Below are positions 10,401 to 21,340 of a stretch of 64,000 bases of DNA, one piece after another. The stretch is from the NCBI GenBank assembly GCA_028752905.1, contig JAQNBH010000017.1, forward strand, positions 34,753,364-34,817,363. The letters are read 5' to 3'. The notes beneath the pieces were generated by a model. The model ran no database searches. It was not told the origin of the DNA and saw only the letters and a program-made list of their open reading frames with translations. How positions within the stretch are numbered: the first letter of the stretch is position 1; every line of letters starts with the position of its first letter. Position numbers and translations under genes: made by a program. This DNA is from Cladorhizidae sp. MBARI D1340-BT2. Taxonomy: Eukaryota > Porifera > Demospongiae > Poecilosclerida > Cladorhizidae.

Positions 10401-12100
10401 GGGGGGGGCTAGATAGTATGAAATGTGCTTGTCCAGTGATCCAGTGATGATTTTGTACACCTATAATTCAGTTTAGAACCATGGGAGTGTGTGGATCCAT
10501 ACTTGGGTACAACATAATCAGAATATATGTTGCTGTTTTTTAAGTTCTTGATATATATATATATAGGGGTGATTGACCACAAACAGTAGTCGGCTCATCT
10601 TGGGAGATGACGTATGTTAGTGCCTTGTATTTCAAGAGCAGTGACCATATATTGTATATATATATATATATATGTTGAAGTAAGTTCTTTCAACAGAGTT
10701 TGTCACAACACCAGATAGCAAGACTTTTATGAACATGACACGACAGTGGTTCATTTATAGCCTAGCTGTACACACACATATCAAAGTGTTCTAGAACTCT
10801 GTAAGCACCATACACAAACCTATGTAGTTGTTGATTGAGTTCCATTCATGTAGAGAGCCAGTCAGAGTGACTAAGTAAAGTGCCCCTCCATTGCCACAAT
10901 GTACAGTGTGTTATTATATCTTGGATGGGGTTGGTACATTGCAAGAGATACCAGAAACAATGGCCAGACAGACTAACAAGATAAACTAGGTTACAATTTT
11001 AACGGATAATTTTTTCCTAATAAAGGCCACAGCATCCAGCCAATTTAAGTTGGTTAACGAGAAAGTGAATCTGTGCGATCTATATACACACTGAGCGTTG
11101 TGAGAGTTGTTTTTTGGGGTTGGTTGTGATTTTTTTGTTTTGGAGGAACCTGATTAGCATCAAAGCCACATCAATTGGCTCCAAAACTAGAGAGTCATAA
11201 CAAACTCGGTACAATGGACTCGACCACGATTTATTTTTCTAGACACGGGCCTACATCTGGTGGAATTAGCTGTTGCCATGGAGAAAAAAGACCCAAGTTA
11301 GTTAATTATGCGCCGCTTTTCAGGACCTTCCTCGTTGTTGTTGTTTCTGCTCTCGGCAAAAGTTCTCGAGTGCGGCGGAGTTGTAAGGGAGTCCTCGGAG
11401 CTACTAGTTAAAGTCACGGTTAGACCATTTGCTAGACTAACTTGTGTTGGATATTCATGTTTGTGAACTCGCTGTGAGTTAGTTTCTGCACATATATATG
11501 TAGCGACTATATATACCAAAAACATTATGTAAACACTGCACTGACATAGCTTAAAATAACAGACTGAAGTGAAGAAAAAAGCCAATATAAACTGCATACA
11601 TTTGTAACAGAAAAAGTATTATAATTATTTAGCACTTTCCTTTGTCATGTGCGGACGTTTCCCTGTTCATATTTAAGTCGGGTGACGTAGGCTTAGAGGG
11701 ATAGACAGAAAGAACCTTACATATGGGCATGCACTGTAGTACAAAGCATCACCTGACCACATCCCCGTGACCACACCCATGCCCATGACCTTTCCTCAGT
11801 CTCTGACGAGGAAAAGTGCAGCTATATAAACTTTTGGCAGTTAGGGGACTTTGTTTTGACGTATAAATTTTTTACCACCCCCAGTATGAAAGCCTTGAAT
11901 TTAGCTAGATTAAAATTTAACACACAAAAATGTTTATATTTGTTAACCATTTTTTCTGAAGATAAGAATATTTATTATTACTGTTATTATTTGTATAGGA
12001 TTCTGGTATTGAAGAGATAAAGAAATTTGACACCGTCATTATATTCTGTGAGACATTGTTCAACTACAGTACATTATAATATAATTTTTCTAGCTACTGT
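10401..12100. other. No confident gene; AT-rich intergenic
   Basis: AT microsatellites at 10550-10565 and 10655-10672. On the minus strand 11480-11300 reads as a Ser/Thr-rich stretch (HKHEYPTQVSLANGL onward) followed by PPHSRTFAESRNNNNEEG that could be a first coding exon, but there is no clear start or donor, so I do not call it. Confidence 0.4.
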
Positions 12101-12189
12101 ATATATATATGTATAAATATAATTTACCTTATCCTATTTTAATTGTCGCTTCTTATTTGTTCATTTATGTTATAGTATTATTATTTATA

Positions 12190-12543
12190 TATTGTTATAT
12201 TATTATTGTTGTTGTTGTTGTTGTTGTTATTGTTATTATTATTGTTATTGTTATTATTATTATTATTATTATTTTATTATTATTATTTTTATTTTTGTTG
12301 TTGGTGGGTATTATTATTATTATTATTATTACAGTTATTATTACAGTTGACATAATAACAGTTGACATAATAACATTAAAATGACCTTCTCAATAATCAA
12401 CTTCAATTTTTTTTCACTCGACGTTTCGACTAGAGCATCTAGTCGAAACGTCCAGTGAAACGTCAAATTGAAGTTGATTATTGAGAAGGTGATTTTAAAT
12501 TTATTATTATTATTATTATTATTACTATTACTATTACTATTAC

Positions 12544-12588
<45 letters not shown>

Positions 12589-12645
12589 AATTACTATTAT
12601 TATTATCATTATTATTATTATTATTATTATTACTATTACTATTAC

Positions 12646-12687
<42 letters not shown>

Positions 12688-12702
12688 TACTATTACTATT
12701 AC

Positions 12703-12750
<48 letters not shown>

Positions 12751-12760
12751 AAACTAAATC
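12190..12760. repeat. Trinucleotide tracts (TTA/TTG/CTA)n flanking an inverted repeat
   Basis: TTG and TTA runs at 12205-12345 and a long TTA/CTA run at 12500-12750. They give artefactual poly-Leu and poly-Asn frames on the two strands. The two tracts flank the palindromic repeat at 12345-12490. Confidence 0.95.
12345..12490. repeat. Dispersed repeat copy 2, head-to-head palindrome
   Basis: Two inverted half-units meet here. CCTTCTCAATAATCAACTTC at the left is answered by GAAGTTGATTATTGAGAAGG at the right, and the centre is GACGTTTCGACTAGA-GCA-TCTAGTCGAAACGTC. The duplex could extrude a long hairpin. Other members of the family are at 8560, 16740 and 21915. Confidence 0.9.
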
Positions 12761-12769
12761 TGGGGCTGA

Positions 12770-14017
12770 AGTTGGCTCTAGAGGGTCAGCCTTACTTATG
12801 TAGCAAACTGCTTGCATTATATAAGCTCTAGTGTAGTTCGCTGGTAATGTTGTCATGTTGCATAATTTGTGGCAGCACATGTCATGCACAGGTACATCCC
12901 TTAACAGAATGGCTGGCAATACTAAATTCAATGCTCTTTCTGGTGATGGTGGCAATGTTAAACCAAACACTTGACGTTCAGTAGACATGAAAAAATGAGG
13001 TGATATTTCATTTATTGTATTTCCTTGATCTCTTCACCCCCTTGATCTCCCAAGCTCCAATCTTTCGTGAAATAGCTCATGCCTTCAAATTGATCGCGCT
13101 CTAATCCTTAGTTGACTATTAATACCACAAATTATGACTTGCTATTCAAAGCTTTTTCAATCTGCTGGAGGACATACCCTCAATTTACTCGTGGTCTCAT
13201 GAGCATGAAGTAGCTGGTCAGAATGAATATTTCATGTGGACTGTTTGAGGAGATCATTATTATTAATTTTCTTTAAAAAAGGCCTTATTTGGTTGGTCAA
13301 GTATTCCCTGCATTGGTTTGATGTACTTTTTTTAATGGTTAATTAATTAGTAGGCCGGAAATGCCTCTCCCCCTTTACCCCCTCCCTCCCTCATTAAACT
13401 CATGTCCCAGAGCTAAAACTGTCATTGGCATCTTCTTAGCTGCCCAAGTGTCTATTACTGTTGGCTCCAATCCAAAAAGACTCCTTGAATCTTTGCTAAG
13501 GTAGTAAACTGGCAGCCTAAAAACCACAAAAGGTGCTTGGAATTATATGCAGGTAAGTAGTATGGCTGACCTAAGATCTGGTACGGGTTTGTTTTTCTTG
13601 TTGAGCATAGTCCAGGATTCAGAAACAGTGCTATATAGAGATATCTAGAAATATCAAGGGGGACTGTCAAGATAGCTACCTAGCTTTTGATACTAAATAG
13701 TCCATTAGAAAACTAAATGTAAAGATAATGTCAAGATAAATAACTCATTAAAGCTTAGATATTGTATATAGCTAGCTAGTTCTTAGCTTAAAAAACTAGC
13801 TAGTGAAAGATACTTCAAGTACAGGGAGGGTAGCATGGGGAAAATATTTTTTAAATTAAAATGCACGGTTGTAACATTTACAGTTCATGAACAGATTTTT
13901 TCTGTTCTTCGTCTCTTATAAAATTTTCCTTGTGTTTTTTTACATCCTGTTCTGTATCCAGAAAAAATATTGTCAACTGGATTGGGAATTTTATTTGCTA
14001 CTAGTCAAATGTGGCTA

Positions 14018-14050
<33 letters not shown>

Positions 14051-14680
14051 CAAAACATCTGCTGTTTGGTTTGAGGATCCTCCTGTACAATTGTTACCAA
14101 GTCCTTCAAGGAGGCTGTAGCTGACATATGGGTACAGTTAGCAATACCAACAAGAAATGGCATGTGCTGATATGAGCAGTGTACAAGAGGAAATAAGTTA
14201 GACATTGTATTAGCCCAAATTGTGTTAACCTCAGAAGGTCTGAGTTGGACTTTGAAGAACTCCAAATTGGTTTACGAATCGACTAAAATATATAGAAATA
14301 TAAACACCAACAACAACAAATTATATATATATTGTGATTGTCTGCTGACTATTAAAATGCCGAAGATAACCTCTGACTTTATTTGCGTATTTTTATCATA
14401 AGTAAATTTTTCCAACTCATTAGAATGTAAATATAATAGGCTGCAATTTGGTATATATAAGTCCTTTGAAGAGTAAGCAAAGAATAACATACTGTTGCTC
14501 TACATCTGCAAGAAAACTTACAGCAATGAAGTCCATCCAGATGTGCCTCTCTTCCCAAGAGTGAAGCCATTCAGAGGTAGGCATAGATGCCTGTGCAGCT
14601 TTCCTCTGAAGCTTCCTGAAGCAGCAGTTAAAGGCATGGAAAAGATTGTTCATGAAAGCAGTTGTAATTATCAACTATTA
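12770..14680 (-). CDS. Candidate multi-exon gene, unrecognised
   Basis: Four minus-strand blocks look coding. (1) 14680-14531, acceptor TTTTTTTTAATAG and donor GCT|GTAAGT, encoding a Phe/Trp-rich helix ending SWEERHIWMDFIA. (2) About 14256-14046, containing LRPSEVNTIWANTMSNLF and a Cys/His-rich stretch, running into a CA repeat. (3) 13670-13458, with PGLCSTRKTNPYQILGQPYY. (4) About 12965-12770, with LTLPPSPERALNLVLPAILL and a Cys-rich PVHDMCCHKLCNM segment. The composition (amphipathic, Leu-rich helices) is compatible with a HEAT/ARM-like protein but I do not recognise it. Block order and splice joins between 2, 3 and 4 are not proven, and block 2 lacks a strong acceptor. The AAT/TTA tract at 12500-12750 would lie in an intron or just past the last block. 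Confidence 0.4.
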
Positions 14681-14739
14681 AAAAAAAATCCAATGCAATT
14701 GTTGGTCAAATAATACTCATAAAATTCATGTATTCATGA

Positions 14740-15420
14740 CTTGTCTGAATGCTAGGGTGTATAAGCACAGTAACATACCAGATGATGGGAGTGGTTCTAT
14801 ATATGTGCGTGAGAGTTGAGACCCAGCAATCAGGTCAGTCCTACATCTCAGTTGAAGTGCTGACCTTTAAGTTGGATACAGTGCCTCATTCACAAGCTAT
14901 TTCCTCCAGCTCTATGCTGAAGCTATATACCTGATGCTGGGCATCAACTCTCAAGACCTTGCATGTGAAACCACTCCATCATTATCTGTACATTTAATTG
15001 TGCTTATACACTCTAGCCAGATCATGAATCAAGTGCATTTCACATAAAACACATTGCCAGTGAGTATAAATTGTGTTCGTTTTTCCCCCCCTCTCTTTTT
15101 TTTTAATTATTATTTTTTTCCTCTAATGAAGATTGAAGGATTCGGTTGAAGTGCTTTGGGGGGGGGGGGGGGGGGGGGGGGATAACAAGAAGTTGATTAA
15201 AAGATAAAATCTTTGGTAAAAAGAATTCTCTCAACAAACTCTTAGTTGACATATATAGTAGCAATGATCTTCACGATAATCAATGCTCTTTAAAGCACAA
15301 ATTAGTAAATTGTCATTGTGTTTTTATTTTAAAATAAGCAGCTATATTGGATTGACGTGTCAAAAGAGAAGGAATATTAAGACTTCATCATTCATACAGA
15401 TAGATGAACCTTTACCATTT
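14740..15420. other. Intergenic; dispersed repeat and long G run
   Basis: 14812-14940 (GTTGAGACCCAGCAATCAGG onward) is a diverged match to 25128-25260. A homopolymer of about 24 G lies at 15158-15181. 15225-15290 carries a partial copy of the dispersed repeat. The minus-strand block 15610-15480 (ATGGCTTGTCAAGAAGC, reading YMDLPAAIMDARRKGF) might be an orphan exon, but it has no visible splice context. Confidence 0.5.
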
Positions 15421-15639
15421 ATAACTATCGATTTGTGTGCGACCACTTCAAGTAAATAATGAAATCCCAGCATAGCATAACATCATATTTGTATATAACA
15501 GAGATATATAGAGCATCTGGACCATCTACATTAACGAACCCCTTCCTGCGTGCATCCATGATTGCTGCAGGTAAATCCATATATGCATTGCTAGCTTCTT
15601 GACAAGCCATCTTCTAATCCCATGACAAGACATCGACCA

Positions 15640-16075
15640 ACTTCTAATCCCATGACAAGCTATCTTCTAATCCAAAGACAAGCTATCTTCTTGGTGGAAG
15701 CCTTCTTGCTCTGTGTTGCCTCACACTAGCTACAGGCCTGACCCTTGTGGTGAAATCTTCTTTTCCTGTGTTGGCTCACACTGGCTATATATAGCCCTAC
15801 TGCCTTGTGGTTAAAGCCTTCTTGTCATGTGTTGGCTCACACTGGCTATATATATATAAAGCCTGACTGCCTTGTGGTAAAGCCTTCTTGTCATGTGTTG
15901 GCTCACACTGGCTTTATATAGCTTGTGGTGAAGCATTCTTGTCCTGTGTTGGCTGACACTGGCTGTAGTAGGCATGACTGCCTTGTGGTGAAGCCTCTCA
16001 TCCTGTGTTAGCTCATGCTGGCTACAGCCTGACTGCCTCTTGGTGAAGCCTATGTTTCTTGCTCTGTGTACAGTA
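15640..16075 (+). repeat. Minisatellite, about 60-bp unit
   Basis: Six or seven imperfect units built around GCCTTCTTGTCATGTGTTGG then CTCACACTGGCTATATATA then GCCTGACTGCCTTGTGGTGAA. Unit length varies through the TATA spacer. Confidence 0.9.
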
Positions 16076-16739
16076 GTCGGTCAAAATGTATATGAACTTT
16101 TTTTTTAAGAAGGGCATCTCAAATTATGGACTGCCTCATGTTGGGCACATAAGTTTAGAAGTTCATGAAATGAATACTCTTTATGTCAATACTTGTGAGT
16201 ACAAATGCCTCCCTCACTGAAATAAAATTCATTTCTGCTAGCTGTACACATAGAATTAATGCCGATCCTACTTGTCTGAGGAAGCTGCTGGATCGTGAAT
16301 CAGGATTATGGAGGCTTTATATACAAATATTTAAAGGTTGAAGTAGTTCAAACTTTCTGAGTGATCAGAACCATAAATAGCATAATTATGTATTTTTAGT
16401 GTACCATTATGCAAGATCTATTCTGGGCATGCCCAGTACAACAAACAAATGGGAGATTGTAAAACAGCATGATCCTGCAACCACAAATGTGAAATTGATG
16501 ACAACACCAGAGAATAGACTTAACCATAGTGATGGTGCTACAGCATAATATATTTTCAAGCCTCGGAACCGGCATATCGTGACGATGAACCAGCGAAGTC
16601 AAATTTGAACCAAAGCTCTAGCAAGTACACCAGACACTTACCTGAAGAATCTTAGGGTCCTCATCAGCAAGCTATGACACCATCTCAGCAAACTTGAAAC
16701 ACAAACGAAGCAAGAAACACTCGTGTCTCGAGATAAAGA

Positions 16740-16870
16740 AAGCTACTCATTCAGAAAACTCTTAATGAACTCTCAGTTGACATAATAACATTATAATAAC
16801 CTTCTCAATAAACAACTTGAAATTGTACTCTCTCGATGTTTCAACTAGATGCTCTAGCCTTCTTACTGTG
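16740..16870 (-). repeat. Dispersed repeat copy 4
   Basis: Contains AACTCTCAGTTGACATAATA, CCTTCTCAATAAACAACTTG and CTCGATGTTTCAACTAGATG, matching the copies at 8560, 12345 and 21915. The CTGATGA box is mutated here (reads CAGTAAGA on the minus strand), whereas the CTAGA-GCA-TCTAG stem is intact. Confidence 0.85.
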
Positions 16871-17129
16871 AACAAAGTCTGGGGTTCTGCTAACTGTGAT
16901 GCTTTCGAACTTACAATCTAGACTTGGAACAAAGTCTGAAATGCTCCCAACTTTCTTATTGAAAATAGCGCCTTCTCGGCATTTACATTTTTTGTAGTTT
17001 CCATTTTGTTTGTTGATTTTGTTTCCTCTATAAATGTTGTAGTCGAGCGGCCTCCTTCAGGAATAGTTACTCAGGATAACTAATAAAATAATATCAATCA
17101 TTGCAATTTACTGTGTCTTGGACACTCGT

Positions 17130-17285
17130 GAAGGACACTCATATATATATATATATATACTTTACTGAAGGACACTCGTATGTATATATATTATATATAT
17201 GCTTTACTGAAGGATACTCGTATGTATATATATTATATATATGCTTTACTGAAGGACACTCGTATGTATATATATATATATGGTG
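17130..17285 (+). repeat. 42-bp minisatellite, four units
   Basis: Units of TTTACTGAAGGACACTCGTA followed by TGTATATATATTATATATATGC, at spacing 42 bp. Confidence 0.93.
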
Positions 17286-17629
17286 AGAGCTCTGAATAAT
17301 GGACACATTTGGGTCCTTGCCTTTTGTCCTTCATAGATAGCTTGTCCTCTTTCAGAGGTTGTTTTGAAGGGCACTTTCAGATTGTCCTTTGTTTTGTCCT
17401 CTTTCGGAGTATTCTTTATCCAATGTACACACATGCACATACACGTATGACAAGTAGTGTAATATCTGGATTTGCTGAAAGTATTTATTGTGACAAGAGT
17501 TCAGTAAGCATGAAGTGGGTGTTCACTGTTCACTTCTTTGCAGTAGCGAGGTGCAACATGTTAGTTATAGTATTGTACATACACTTGTGGTGTTGATTGG
17601 GTCATTGATCTTATGTTTGACTGAATCAG

Positions 17630-20600
17630 GAAGCTGATCGGACACTGCAACGCACTTGAAGGGAAATTTGGAACCCTCTGGTAGTATATTTGTACCTGCA
17701 AGTTGTGTGGAGGACAATGTTGATAGATTTTGAAGACAAGTTTCACTGAAGCCAGTTTATTTCCTTAGCAAAGAATTCACAAAATGTCTTTGGAGCTGGT
17801 AAAAAATGGCTGACCTTTTAAGGTGCTAAGAAGCTCTCTAAGTGCATTTTGGCTGTGATATGATTTTTGTTGTATTTTTTCCTGAAAAGTCAATCATTTG
17901 TCTGTGTGTGTTGTCTGTGTGTGTGGTGTGTGTGTGTGTTTGGCATCCGCCAGTTAAAAATAGGGGTCTAAACAATGTACCACATTCCCTGATAATACGT
18001 TGTCCTTTTGGTGCCAGATATTGAAGTGGAATCTCAGTATAATGGGAGCTTGAAGATCAACTTTGAACCAGGACCATGCTGCCTCGAAGTTGAGGAGAAT
18101 GACGTGATTTGTGGAGAAGTAAGTAACTGCAGGAACATTGGCATGCTATTGGTAAGATATGCAACACCTTCCTTATAAGCATTTGTTGTTGATTCTTAGG
18201 TGATGGTCATGAGACCACCAGTGGTGATTAAGTTGGACAACGATAATCTAATTGGAGAAGCCAGATTTTTGTTCAGGAATATGGTACATGTAGCGCATGG
18301 AGCAGGCACTTGCCTCACTAATAATTTATTCCTCCTCCTCATCCCTCCCCTCCCCTCCCCTCACCCCCTTCCTTCCTTCCCTTTCAATGTTTGTGGTGAT
18401 AATTATTTCCATGTCATTGGGGTAGCCCCATATGAGTGGAGGCAAAAAGTGGAGGCAAAAAAGTGCATAGTCATGTGACTCATGCTAGCATTGCCAATAC
18501 TAGCTGAGTGGGTTGCACATGGAGCTAAAGTGAGTGCCACTTGACAAAATATTCAACCCCTACCCTTACCAAGTTTAAAATGTGTGTGTGTGTGTAGCTA
18601 CATATATGTATTGTATGCAGTGCTGAAGAAGTTCCCACCATTTGCAAATTTACATTTTTTTATTCATTTCGTAAATTTTGTTTTTCTGCAATTAAAAACA
18701 TTGGATTGACTGCCCATCTATTCTTCAACATTATATAGATGATCCTTTACCATTCAGAAAGATATTGGTGTTAAAGGTACTCGTGTTGGGGTATAGGTGG
18801 ATACCATTCTTTTTTGACAGGTCATTTTTCTTCATGTTTCAAAAAAAATGGGTGGGGGGTGTTATTTTGTTTTCTTGTTGTTATTATATATTATAGTGAA
18901 GACACTACTGTCTAACTTCCTACTGGGACTCCAGCATTTTTGTACACTATTTCTCTTCTTGTACACTCACTACACAAATCAGCACATGCATATATGTTAA
19001 CTGTACCCATAGATACTACAAGTAAGAACAAACCGAACAGTATACAATACCTGATTTGTTTTTGCTCTATGGTTGTTTTTTCTTAGAACAATATTCTCCA
19101 TATATAAAGCTAGTAGACAAATCAGTTAGAGGTGATTCCAGCTGCTATTAATACACCATGTGAGCCAGTTATATTGTGGAGGATCTTTTTAATGTCTTTT
19201 CAAGCAGTAAAAGTGTGCTGAATGAGCTGTGTGACTGTGCTAAACATAGCGTACACAGAGCATGCTTGCTGTGCTGTTATATATTCCGTTGATAACCTTT
19301 ACCTTTTATTCAATTCTGGGTGTTTTGCTGAATCGATTAGCAGTTACAATGAATTGAACAATTTGGAAACTTCTGTTAGTAAAGGTGTATGCTATGGACC
19401 TATTGTATGCAAGGTAAGTGTGAGTAAAGTGATGGAAAATCGATGATTGATACAAGATCCTTGAGGACAAATTTTACTTTTTTAACAGTTTTTGGGGACT
19501 GCACTTTGCGAAGAGGCATGTTAAAAGTGTTTTTGGAACAATTTTTTGGAAACTAGCATTTAGGATACCAAGAAGCTGCCAAAGTGATAAGACACCCAAT
19601 CATTTTTTTGTGTGTGTGTGAACCTTTGATTCCTAAAATAGGGGTGAAACTATATAACACAGGAGTGCTATATATATACTGCACTTCCTAATAAATAAAT
19701 AAATAACAAAAAAAACAAATAGTCAAAAGAAAACAAAAAAGTAAAAATACTAGCAGAAATATTTTGCCTCTAAACTAGATATTTGAACCAGTTCCTACTC
19801 CCCCCCTCCTCAATTTGACCCAAAACTAGAACATTGGTCAGATGGTATAGCCAGGAACATAGTCTAATAAGCTTGGAGGTATATATGGTGCGGGCATGGG
19901 GCATGGAGTAAGCATCTAAAACTGAGACCCAAACCTGCCTGAAGGCAAGAGATTTCCAATTATGTATGCCAAAGCTAGCATGACATGGATAAGCCCAAAA
20001 ATGGCCTAGTCTCTAAACATTCACACACACATGCACACAGCATGCACACACACACACACAAACACTCTCATTTATACATATAGGCAAGAAATTTTTTAAC
20101 AATAAATTAAATTGGAATGACGGGTCAAAGAAGGAAATGAAACAAGTATTTACCGATATAGACTGCAAACATTTACAGGACCCTTTACCTATTAATACAA
20201 TAAACAACAAATGTGGTGCAGAATATTTGGCTTACATTATATTAATAGGTGAAGGTCCTGTAGAACGCCACATTTGGTAAATTCTGTTCCATTAGTTGAC
20301 TAATCATATATTTACCGTATTTGCCGGAGTATAAGTCGCAGTAGTAGCTCCAAATCTTCTTCTCCAATTGAGGGGTGCGACTTATAATCCGAACATGCCT
20401 AAACAACTGGGCGGGGCCTCTAGTGGTACGTGTGTCGATAAAATGTCTGGGAAGTGAATGAGTTACACTGCTGGCTTTAAGCTCAAAGTAGTTGGGTATG
20501 CAGAGAAGTTCGGAACCAGAGCAGCGCGGAAAGAGAGTATAGAGTCAGTGAAAAATCGGTCAGGAACTGGAGAAAGAAGAAGAGTGTTTTGACAACACTG

Positions 20601-21340
20601 CCGAGATGCGCTAGGAGTGGTATTCGAAACTTTACCTATTGTCATTGCGCATGCGACCTATACTCCAACTATTATAGATTTTCAAAATGATGGCCAACTT
20701 TGGGGGGTGCGACTTATATTCCAGTGCGACTTATACTCCGGCAAATACGGTAATTGTTTCTAAGTTAGTTTTAGTCAAGCAGCCCCCTACAAGAAATTAT
20801 ATACTCAGTTTATATATTATACCAGAAATAACCAACCATGATTTACCATGTTTATTAGACACATGTATTCCTATATATATATATACACATAGATGCATGC
20901 ATTACAAGTAGTTACCTGGTAACTACTGTCACACTATGAGGAAACATAACTGCTCACTTTTCACCAATGAAAAAATGTAGTCGTAAACCATGGACAATGC
21001 TTTCCGGCATACCAAAGCAGCACATAGCCTCTTAAGATATTTTACTGAACCAGAAAATACGTTAGTCGTTGCAGCATTGATATTTGGAGTCTTCTGGTTG
21101 TAAAATTATATGCTAGTTATGTGTTGGAGTAAAAGTAGATAGATACACAGACATATATAGATAATTTCACATTTTGGAAGGGACTGCTGGTTTATATACT
21201 ACTTTGCAAAGGATTCAAGGCATGCTTGAAGTGTTTTGGGGTTTTAAATCACTGTTTTGGATACTAAGAAACTGCTAAAGTGAGTTTTAGCCAAGTAATT
21301 TTTGTATGCATTTTAAAATAGGGATCAAACCAATTATAGT
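17630..21340 (+). repeat. Three diverged copies of a non-coding block around the glycoprotein gene
   Basis: The blocks 17770-17965, 19475-19650 and 21185-21330 share an ordered set of motifs: AAG(T/A)GTTTT(T)GG, then GATAC(T/C)AAGAA(A/G)CTGC(T/C)AAAGTGA, then CAA(G/T)(T/C)A(A/)TTTTTGT and AAAATAGGG(G/A)T. They are non-coding, tens of percent diverged, and spaced about 1.7 kb apart, so they may trace an old internal duplication of this gene region. Confidence 0.6.

Noticed and set aside
12341..12803. Poly-Asn and poly-Leu proteins
   Set aside because: Products of the TTA/CTA tract; only the portion above about 12770 on the minus strand looks protein-like.
16660..16720. Minus-strand exon ending at a perfect donor (CAG|GTAAGT)
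   Set aside because: The only protein-like frame (FAEMVS, LADEDPKILQ) has an internal stop and no partner exon was found; at most a pseudo-exon.
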